Of a stretch of 64,000 bases of DNA, positions 1-6,208 are shown one piece after another. How positions within the stretch are numbered: the first letter of the stretch is position 1; every line of letters begins with the position of its first letter. Origin of the DNA: Bin87 sp965204395 (GTDB lineage: Bacteria; Chloroflexota; Dehalococcoidia; Lucifugimonadales; UBA3495); NCBI GenBank assembly GCA_965204395.1, contig OZ241987.1, forward strand, positions 2,480,001 to 2,544,000, read 5' to 3'. The notes under the pieces are model-generated. The model was not told the DNA's origin and ran no database searches. It saw only the letters and a list, made by a program, of their open reading frames with translations. A program made the translations under genes and the position numbers.

Positions 1-332
1 AAGGCAGCCAATTACTCCGTACCCACCTGCCATGTCTCGGACTGGTCTCAAGTGAGCCAAAGGGGCCCGCCATGGCGCCACCAAGCGCCACCATTTGGCC
101 TCGCCGGATGTTGCCCTACCCACACAATGCAGAAGCCCGTCCAAGCCAAACCAAGCGGTGTGCACACATCAGTACCGAGTCTGAACGAACCCGAAGTCCG
201 TCAACCCGCCGCCCAAAATCACCCCTGAAGGAAAGGATAGGAACTTTGCCCGGGAAACCGAACCACCAAGTTGGTCAAGCTGGTGGTAATGGAGCGGCTT
301 GCGAAAGCCGAGCGCCGAACGGCCTCAGACGC
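1..332. other. No recognisable gene
   Basis: No frame on either strand gives a protein I recognise, and I see no clear promoter, RNA gene or long repeat. It borders the 3' side of the minus-strand recombinase half and may be leftover accessory DNA. Short frames open here lack a plausible ribosome binding site. Confidence 0.5.
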
Positions 333-365
333 AGCGGGCTCCGCGTTCATGACGCGGAGCCCGCT
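333..365. terminator. Perfect 14-bp stem-loop after the recombinase half
   Basis: The arm AGCGGGCTCCGCGT (333-346) is followed by a 5-base loop and its exact complement (352-365). It lies about 30 bases past the stop codon of the minus-strand gene ending at 395. The position fits a transcription terminator, but no T-run follows on either strand, so it could instead be a structural or recombination-related site. Confidence 0.5.
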
Positions 366-394
366 GGTGTTGGCATCACCAAGCAACGGCGGAT

Positions 395-1279
395 TTAACG
401 CAGCGCGGCTTCCAACCCGGAGGCGCCACGCTCAAGGAGATGATTTACCCTCCCGAACACCTCCCAAGACACGATCGGGGTGTGGGCTTCCCGCACCTCG
501 ACGGGCTCATCGGTTTTCCTGCCAAGGACCACGACCCCAGCGTTGGCCGGATTCCGAAGGATCCGCCGCACCTGTGGCCCAGTCCAAGCGCCGCCCGAAG
601 GGGACGGAACCCCACGTTCGTTCAACCCGGCTGCGATGGCCGGTGGCAACGAACCGCCCAAGGCGCGTCCGTACATCGCACGAACCACCTCCGCAGTCTC
701 GGGATCAACCCCCAACTTTGAACGCCGCCGGCCGTCGCCGCTGACTTCGACTTTCCGGTATCCGTAGGGCACCTGGGCGAACACCCAGTAGCCCTGCTCG
801 GCAGCGACGCGCAAACCCCGACGCGTGTCCTGAGACTGTGCGTCACTCTGGAGTTCACTCATCGCTCCGTAGATCTTGCGAACGAGTTTCTTCATCGCCG
901 GCCCCCAGTCCGGCTGGGTCACCGAAATCACGCGGATTCCCGATTCCGACAGGATTGCCTCAATGGCGTGCAAATCAGACAGACGCTTGGACAAGCGGTC
1001 CAAGGCGTCGACCACCACCGCGTCGAAACCACGGTCGGGCGACTGCGCCGCGGCCAACACGGCCTGCAACCCAGCTCGCTCAAGGTTATTGCCACTGAAA
1101 CCCATGTCGACGTGCCAGTCGACCATCCGTATGCCGCGTTCGGCGGCCAACGCCTGGATCCGCGCCTTTTGGGCGGCGGCTGACGCCTGGGCCTCGGCAT
1201 CGTCTGTGGCACATCGAACGTAACCGACGGCGAGGATCTGGCCCCCGGTCTCGTCAACCGACTTGATCATTTCGTCCAT
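395..1279 (-). CDS. Serine recombinase, catalytic and recombinase domains only
   Basis: This is a 294-residue protein of the large serine recombinase family. The start is the ATG at 1279, preceded by GGAGG at 6 bases; the frame is open further upstream but without such a site. Residues about 17-150 match the resolvase catalytic fold and keep the DRLSK motif at 94-98. The signature around Tyr20 reads YVRCAT, so the position of the catalytic serine is Ala24. A recombinase domain follows, marked by VPYGYRK near residue 166. The protein stops exactly where relatives continue into a zinc ribbon. That missing half is encoded on the opposite strand from 1642. Without the serine nucleophile, strand cleavage by the normal mechanism is unlikely, so it may be a decayed copy or a non-catalytic DNA-binding partner. 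Confidence 0.8.
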   Translation of the reverse strand: MDEMIKSVDETGGQILAVGYVRCATDDAEAQASAAAQKARIQALAAERGIRMVDWHVDMGFSGNNLERAGLQAVLAAAQSPDRGFDAVVVDALDRLSKRLSDLHAIEAILSESGIRVISVTQPDWGPAMKKLVRKIYGAMSELQSDAQSQDTRRGLRVAAEQGYWVFAQVPYGYRKVEVSGDGRRRSKLGVDPETAEVVRAMYGRALGGSLPPAIAAGLNERGVPSPSGGAWTGPQVRRILRNPANAGVVVLGRKTDEPVEVREAHTPIVSWEVFGRVNHLLERGASGLEAALR

Positions 1280-1641
1280 GTTGTTCCTCCATGCTGTTGT
1301 ACTTTCCAGGCGGCAACTCAAAGCCGCCTTCCTGTTTTGTTTCAATCCGGCAGGCACCCCCTCTGCTTGATTCCGGCGGTAACTCCTCCACGGTGGGGCC
1401 AGGACCGGGTACCCGTCCGGGGCCACGACTCCGCAATCACACCAAGGCAGGCACCGGCCGTTCCCAAGGGTCAACAATGGTTTGCAATCCGCAAAGCAGG
1501 GCAACAAGGTCGGCATCTCCACCTGCGCTATAATCGACCCACGGCCGGCCCAAAAGCCCGGTCCCGACGACGGAGAACCGCCTCCACCGCCAATACGGCG
1601 CCGAGCGTCGGGTCGCCAGGGCCCCCCAGGACCATTACCCA
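1280..1641. other. Gap between divergent recombinase halves
   Basis: About 360 bases separate the start of the minus-strand recombinase half from the start of the plus-strand half. The only signal I can point to is a TATAAT hexamer at 1529-1534. No further gene with a plausible start and ribosome binding site is seen. Confidence 0.5.
1529..1534 (+). promoter_or_regulatory. Possible -10 element upstream of recombinase C-half
   Basis: A perfect TATAAT preceded by TGCGC, the same 11-base context as the -10 element before the Xre gene at 3696. No good -35 hexamer is found 16-18 bases upstream, and the start codon is over 100 bases away, so activity is uncertain. Confidence 0.35.
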
Positions 1642-2370
1642 ATGAACACCGACACTGCGACTTCACGAGACAGCCAACCCGTGCTGGCCGGCCTGGTCAA
1701 ATGCCAGGGCTGCAACTCTCCCATGACCGTTTCGCACGACGACGACGACGATGTTCCTCGCTACGTTTGCGACAACGCCATTGGCAGGGCCGGATGCCGC
1801 TGCGACGCGCCGAAAATCGAGGCCAAACGCCTGGACGAACTGGTCGTCGAACACGTGGTTGCCCGCGTCCTCACGGACGACCTGCTCCAAGAAGTCATCG
1901 TCCAGGTCAGGCTGGACGCCGCCCAGCGAGTTCTGCGGCAACAACGACACCTCGGCGTGGTGCAAGACAAGCTCGACAGTCTCGAACGCGACCGAACCAA
2001 ACTCGTCACACAGGTAGAGGGAGGCGAAACCTCGTACCCCGCAATCTCCGACCAACTGGACCACATGGGCCACAACTGGCGTTCCATAAAGGACGAGGCC
2101 CGTCAGGCCGAACGGATGCTGGAGGGCTACCAATACGTCACCAATGGGGACCTGATCGCATCCTACGCCCGCAACCACAACACCTACCTCCGATCGCTGA
2201 ACGCCCTCGCCACCTCATCACTGGTGGAATTGCTGGTAGACGAGATACTGCTGTCAGCTGACTGCATCACGGTGGTGTACAAAACGCCCCTGCCGTTTGA
2301 GCAAACGCCCGGGTGCACTGAGAGCGTGATCTCACTGCGGCCGGACGCGGGGCACCGTGCCGGTAGGTGA
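1642..2370 (+). CDS. Serine recombinase C-terminal half (zinc ribbon and coiled coil)
   Basis: This 242-residue protein has no catalytic domain. It begins with a zinc ribbon (GLVKCQGC near residue 20, then CDN and CRC further on), as seen after the recombinase domain in large serine recombinases. A helical coiled-coil region follows (about 60-160), then a C-terminal segment with YARNHNTYLRSL and TVVYKTPLPF. The intact recombinase at 4496-6151 has matching blocks in the same order (YARDLNTYLRDG, TIRYTIPLPPP). It therefore looks like the missing half of a recombinase, most simply the one at 395-1279. I see no strong ribosome binding site at the ATG. It may be a relic, a segment awaiting inversion, or a separately expressed DNA-binding subunit. 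Confidence 0.75.
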   Translation: MNTDTATSRDSQPVLAGLVKCQGCNSPMTVSHDDDDDVPRYVCDNAIGRAGCRCDAPKIEAKRLDELVVEHVVARVLTDDLLQEVIVQVRLDAAQRVLRQQRHLGVVQDKLDSLERDRTKLVTQVEGGETSYPAISDQLDHMGHNWRSIKDEARQAERMLEGYQYVTNGDLIASYARNHNTYLRSLNALATSSLVELLVDEILLSADCITVVYKTPLPFEQTPGCTESVISLRPDAGHRAGR

Positions 2371-2741
2371 TCTGATCCGATCACGGTGAGCACCTCTACG
2401 CCGGCATCGGCGAGGCGGTCCAGTACCTCAGCGAGGCAACCGGCAACGCTGCTCAACCTGTCAGGAGACCACACTAGCACCAGCCCGATCTCTTCGCGTC
2501 CGTTCTCAACGGCCTGCATGAGCTCCCGCAGCGCCGAATGGTCAGCACCCTTGCCTCCCGAACCCGTACCGACGTACCAGGCGGCGACGCTCACGCCACG
2601 CCCCTTGGCAAACCGGCGGATGCCGTCCTTCCGAACCTGCACCTGGCCGGCCAGGTCGTCGCCGGTGGCGGAGGCCCACACATAGCCGACGGCCTGCCCG
2701 ACCGACGCCGCATCATCCGTCATTCGTTCCATCGTTACCAT
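2184..2741 (-). pseudogene. Truncated serine-recombinase catalytic domain
   Basis: From the ATG at 2741 the first ~118 residues match a resolvase catalytic domain: YVWASAT near residue 20, keeping Ser24 but with Trp where the conserved arginine of YxRxS belongs, and SPDRLS further on. The match ends near position 2390. The remaining ~65 residues are read antisense through the 3' end of the plus-strand recombinase half (2184-2370) and resemble no family. The recombinase and DNA-binding domains are missing. Its start overlaps the end of the gene at 2713-3444, so the two are probably co-transcribed and translationally coupled. A small catalytic-domain protein is possible, but the Arg-to-Trp change and lost downstream domains suggest decay. 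Confidence 0.65.
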
Positions 2742-3444
2742 AATTCACGACCTTCTCGTCGCTGTGTTGGCCAGTTCCCGGGAAGAAACCCAATCCCAAG
2801 ATGGTGACCGGCGCCAAGTTCTCCCATTCCGACAGCAGTTTCCTCATGACGCGGCTGGACCGTGCCCGCCGCCAACCAAGGCCTGCCTCCAAGGGGATAT
2901 CCAACGGGTTCAGGTCATGGCCAAACCGTGGCTTGACGGGATCAATCTCTAGATGCCGGCCGCCCAGCAGGGACAGGTCCTCAAAGAGAGCCCGAGGCTG
3001 GCCATAGGAAGCGAAAGGTGTCTGCGGTTCGGGCAGACCCAAGATGTCCAGGGGCGGCGTCCGGTCCTGGCAGTCGTTCGGCGGCCAGGAGAGACTGTCC
3101 GACCGGTCTCGGGGCAGGAAGCTACGGTACGGCCGTAGCAGAGACGAGAACTCCAGACTCCTTGAACGCAAAACGGGGGCCAGATCTCGCCGTCTGCGGG
3201 GCCGGATCCTGTCCCACGGGAGGTCCATCGGGATGATCCTCAAACCCTCATCAACGCGCTCAGTCGTTTCCTCGACGGCAACACCTGATGCGGTCTGATC
3301 AAGTACTCCGCTGGCTCGGTCGGCGGCGATGGCCTCGTTGATAAGCTGCGCGATGGCGGTCACGACCCTTTGGCGTATATCTTCGGCCTGGTTGACATTG
3401 ATTCCGACGTTGCCGACCGCATCGGGAATTGGGGATTCACTCAT
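2713..3444 (-). CDS. Hypothetical protein in recombinase patch
   Basis: The frame codes for 243 residues that I do not recognise. Residues 15-50 look helical (NQAEDIRQRVVTAIAQLI). The middle is rich in Arg, Pro and Leu, including an RPRRRRD stretch, and the C-terminal third contains GLGWRRARSS. There is no signal peptide or membrane segment. The last 29 bases overlap the start of the truncated recombinase domain at 2741, which implies a shared transcript. A TATAAT on the minus strand at 3537-3542 could drive both. The frame is long and has a tidy start, so I treat it as real, but the function is unknown. Confidence 0.5.
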   Translation of the reverse strand: MSESPIPDAVGNVGINVNQAEDIRQRVVTAIAQLINEAIAADRASGVLDQTASGVAVEETTERVDEGLRIIPMDLPWDRIRPRRRRDLAPVLRSRSLEFSSLLRPYRSFLPRDRSDSLSWPPNDCQDRTPPLDILGLPEPQTPFASYGQPRALFEDLSLLGGRHLEIDPVKPRFGHDLNPLDIPLEAGLGWRRARSSRVMRKLLSEWENLAPVTILGLGFFPGTGQHSDEKVVNYGNDGTNDG

Positions 3445-3501
3445 TCATTGATCTCCGGCCCAGGACGGGGAGTTGCCCAACGGGTGACCCTGGCCTTCAA
3501 A

Positions 3502-3542
3502 TTACTGCTGACTTCGACAATCCTTTGCTACAGTAAATTATA
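3502..3542 (-). promoter_or_regulatory. Candidate promoter with inverted repeat for the 3444 gene
   Basis: On the minus strand a perfect TATAAT lies at 3542-3537, about 90 bases before the start at 3444. An inverted repeat TTACTG (3502-3507) / CAGTAA (3531-3536) lies just downstream and could be an operator for the neighbouring Xre protein. No convincing -35 element is visible. Confidence 0.35.
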
Positions 3543-3624
3543 AACCATTGCAACCAGTCTCGCTGGGGTGCGGCGTCACCTTTTTGTCCGTCGTTCCGCA
3601 GACGATACGCATAATCCCGCCGTT

Positions 3625-3701
3625 GGGTCGATCGACGCGACCCGCTCCGCTCTACACGCCGGTGCACAGGAATGCAAACCATACTGCACATGCGCTATAA
3701 T
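3625..3701 (+). promoter_or_regulatory. Candidate promoter and operator region for the Xre gene
   Basis: A perfect TATAAT at 3696-3701 lies 43 bases before the Xre start codon. The -35 region is poor. Upstream, GGGTCG (3625-3630) and CGACCC (3638-3643) form an inverted repeat. A related GATCGACCC recurs at 3723-3731, between the -10 and the gene. Paired sites on both sides of a -10 fit autoregulation by an Xre-type protein, but this is inference. Confidence 0.4.
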
Positions 3702-3744
3702 TGGTTCCAACACATGACGCCGATCGACCCAAGGGGGCAGGAAT

Positions 3745-4230
3745 ATGACAAACATGCACCCCCCGGATCAACCGGGCGACGAGAATAGCAACGTCACCAC
3801 GGCGCCTGCCGTAGAAGACGAGAAGGAGGTGAACCGAGAGGAACTACCCATCGGACCCGTGCTGCGCCAGCTCCGGCACGAACGGGAACTCAGCCTCAGG
3901 GACGTCCAGAGGGGCGCCGGAATCTCCAACCCCTACCTCAGCAACCTGGAACTGGGAATCCAGAAGCCCGGCGTCCGGATCCTGGAACGCCTTTCCGATT
4001 ACTACGGGATCGGCATCTCGGACATCTTCCGGCGTGCCGAACTGCTCCGGGATCAGGGCCAGGATTGGCAGAGGTCCCACCACGCCGATATCGAACGCAG
4101 CTTCCGGTTTCTGATGGAAGACCCTCACCTGGAGCCCTACGACAAGCCAACCGGCACGCTGCCCCTGGAGGCCAAGAAATTCATGGTCCAGCTCTACGAG
4201 CACTACACGGGCAAGCAGTTGCTGGTCTGA
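3745..4230 (+). CDS. Xre-family helix-turn-helix regulator
   Basis: This 161-residue protein has a classic Xre/HTH_3 domain at about residues 33-90: it starts LRQLRHERELSLRDVQ and includes the recognition-helix region ISNPYLSNLELG followed by KPGVRILERLSDYY. The N-terminal 30 residues are acidic and probably disordered. The C-terminal 70 residues are unique and may bind a ligand or partner. The ATG follows GGGGGCAGG at a suitable distance. It heads a plus-strand set with a recombinase fragment (4275) and the intact recombinase (4496), an arrangement seen in mobile elements where the regulator controls recombinase expression. The target is not known; the inverted repeats upstream are candidates. 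Confidence 0.85.
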   Translation: MTNMHPPDQPGDENSNVTTAPAVEDEKEVNREELPIGPVLRQLRHERELSLRDVQRGAGISNPYLSNLELGIQKPGVRILERLSDYYGIGISDIFRRAELLRDQGQDWQRSHHADIERSFRFLMEDPHLEPYDKPTGTLPLEAKKFMVQLYEHYTGKQLLV

Positions 4231-4274
4231 CCCGCAACGAACCCAATCTCGCATACCGAAAAGGGAGAACCGAT

Positions 4275-4439
4275 TTGAGCGAACTACACGGACCAAAAGC
4301 ACACGCCCTGTACGCTAAGGTGTCCAGCGCCGGACAGGACGGAGCGAACACAGCCGCCGAGCAACTGACAGCTTTGCGGGCGCTGAACAACGTGGTTATC
4401 GAACGCGCGGACCAAGATCCCCGCATCGACAGCGAATAG
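4275..4439 (+). pseudogene. Recombinase N-terminal fragment
   Basis: A 54-residue frame starts with TTG at 4275, with AGGGAG at a suitable distance upstream. It contains LYAKVSSAGQDG near residue 12, which matches the YxRVS start of a serine recombinase catalytic domain with Lys in place of Arg. The frame stops after PRIDSE, before the rest of the catalytic domain. It sits 44 bases after the Xre gene and 56 bases before the intact recombinase. It is most likely a truncated copy; a functional micro-protein cannot be excluded. Confidence 0.5.
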
Positions 4440-4495
4440 CTGCCGCACCCGCACCGGGCCAAACCGACCGACCACGGATCACCGGGAGGCATCAC

Positions 4496-6151
4496 GTGAA
4501 CAAAAAGAGTCCAACACTACGCATCGCTTTCTACATGAGGGTGTCCAGCTTCGAACAGGACGTGGAGAACTCCATCGGCGGTCAGCGTACCAACCTGCGG
4601 GTCGTGGCGGCAGCCCTGGGCGGCGTGATCGTCCGGGAGTATGTCGACGAGGGCATCCCCGGCAAGCGGGACGACCGACCCGAGTTCCAGCAGATGATGC
4701 GGGACAGCCAACAGAAGCCGCGTCCTTTTGACATCCTGCTGATCTGGGACCAATCCCGCCTGTCCCGGAAGAACACCACCGCCCTGACCGCAATTGAAAA
4801 GCTCGAAAGCCTCGGCATCGAGGTCAGGGAAGTCAGGGACGAGACCCCTGCCGACCCCAAAACCAGGAAGCTGGTCCGGACCATCAAGGGCGGCATCAAC
4901 GAATACCAACTGGACGTGATGTCCGAGGACATCATCCGGGGGCAGCGGCAGACCACGATCCGGGGTTTCTGGGTCTCTCCCAGCGTGCCCTACGGGTACC
5001 AGCGCAAGTACGTGTTCGAAGGACCCAGGCGCCGGTCGCTGCTGGAGCTCCATCCGGAGGCGTCGCACCACGTCCGACTGGTCTTCGACCAACTGCTCAA
5101 GAACATGTCCCCGGCCCGCGTAACCAGATGGCTCAACGAGAATGGCCACCGCAAATGGGACGGCACCATGTGGAAGGTCAGCCACATCAAGAAGATCCGC
5201 AGTTCCCCGGTCTACATAGGCACCTTCGTCCGGGGGCTCCGCTCGAAGAACAAGAGACAACCCGTCACCTATTGCCGGAACGCCTGTGAAGCGATCGTGT
5301 CTGAGGAGGAGTTCGACCAAGTCCAGGAATTCAGGGCTCAGCGTACCTTTGAGAAGCAACACCCTCGGGTCTCATCCAGCCCCTATCCGCTGTCCGGCCT
5401 GATGGAGTGCGAAACCCACGGCGCCAACCTGCGCATGGAGGGCGCCGTCAACCGCAAGGGCGGAAAATACACCTGCAGCGCCATCAGGGAGGAGCAGCTC
5501 AGGGATTGTCCCACGCCGCGTCTTCCCGGCGACGAGATCCACGCCATGGTCATCCGCTGTCTGACGGAACGTATCCTCACCGATGAGACGATCAACGCCG
5601 TCGGCAACGAGATCATCCAGAACCCGGACGACGAAACGCAGGAACAGCGTCGGGAACTGCAAACCACGCAACAGCGCATCGCCAACGCCACCCAGTCCAG
5701 GAACCGCCTTACGCAGAAAGTCATGCTGGGACAGATGGAGGACACCGACATCACGGAGCAGATGACGGGCATCCGCAACAACATCGCCCAGCTGGAGAAA
5801 CGTGCGGCGGAACTGACCAACAACCTGGCCAACCAAAACGCCTTTATAACCGACCTGGAACGGATCCGGGCCTACGCCCGGGACCTGAACACCTACCTGC
5901 GCGACGGGGCGGAAGACACGGTCAAGATGATCTTCAACCTAGTGATCGACAAGATCATCGTCCGGCCCGGCGGCGCAACGATCCGCTACACCATACCATT
6001 GCCGCCTCCAGACGGAGCCGGCGACTGGAGTTTCTCAGACGAACTGGGCCTCGACGAAGGTCCAGTTCTTCGTATTGGACCCCCCGCTAAAGCAGGAATC
6101 CAGAGTTCGCCGCTACAAAGACGTTCTGGATTCCCGCTTGCGCGGGAATGA
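4496..6151 (+). CDS. Large serine recombinase, apparently intact
   Basis: This 551-residue protein is a large serine integrase/recombinase that would cut and rejoin DNA through a serine-linked intermediate. The GTG start at 4496 is preceded by GGGAGG. The catalytic motif YMRVSS places the nucleophile at Ser17, and SRLSR at 87-91 is intact. A recombinase domain follows (VPYGYQRK near 164), then a zinc-ribbon region (GLMECETHG, YTCSA, RDCP), a long coiled coil (about 380-455) and the C-terminal block TIRYTIPLPPP. The last ~20 residues are encoded by a REP-like repeat, so the original end was probably earlier. It follows the Xre gene and a recombinase fragment on the same strand. It is the best candidate in the window for an active recombinase, and could act on nearby sites. 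No attachment site could be identified. Confidence 0.88.
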   Translation: MNKKSPTLRIAFYMRVSSFEQDVENSIGGQRTNLRVVAAALGGVIVREYVDEGIPGKRDDRPEFQQMMRDSQQKPRPFDILLIWDQSRLSRKNTTALTAIEKLESLGIEVREVRDETPADPKTRKLVRTIKGGINEYQLDVMSEDIIRGQRQTTIRGFWVSPSVPYGYQRKYVFEGPRRRSLLELHPEASHHVRLVFDQLLKNMSPARVTRWLNENGHRKWDGTMWKVSHIKKIRSSPVYIGTFVRGLRSKNKRQPVTYCRNACEAIVSEEEFDQVQEFRAQRTFEKQHPRVSSSPYPLSGLMECETHGANLRMEGAVNRKGGKYTCSAIREEQLRDCPTPRLPGDEIHAMVIRCLTERILTDETINAVGNEIIQNPDDETQEQRRELQTTQQRIANATQSRNRLTQKVMLGQMEDTDITEQMTGIRNNIAQLEKRAAELTNNLANQNAFITDLERIRAYARDLNTYLRDGAEDTVKMIFNLVIDKIIVRPGGATIRYTIPLPPPDGAGDWSFSDELGLDEGPVLRIGPPAKAGIQSSPLQRRSGFPLARE

Positions 6152-6154
6152 CGG
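6090..6154. repeat. Paired REP-like repeat, inverted orientation
   Basis: TGGATTCCCGCTTG and its continuation to GGGAATGACGG (6127-6154) is a reverse-oriented copy of the GTCATTCC...GGAATCCA repeat family also found at 32244 and 35605-35669. A partial copy (AAGCAGGAATCCAGA, 6090-6104) faces it, giving the inverted repeat GGAATCCAGA / TCTGGATTCC. The pair overlaps the last codons of the recombinase gene and lies about 55 bases before the clpC start. Confidence 0.7.
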
Positions 6155-6208
6155 TGGTGCGCTGGGTTTAGATATCAATTCACGCGTCAGTAAAAAGAGG
6201 TGACCGAT

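Noticed and set aside
1482..2261. 259-codon plus-strand frame overlapping the recombinase C-half
   Set aside because: Its product is Arg/Pro-rich and matches nothing, while the other frame gives a clear zinc ribbon and coiled coil.
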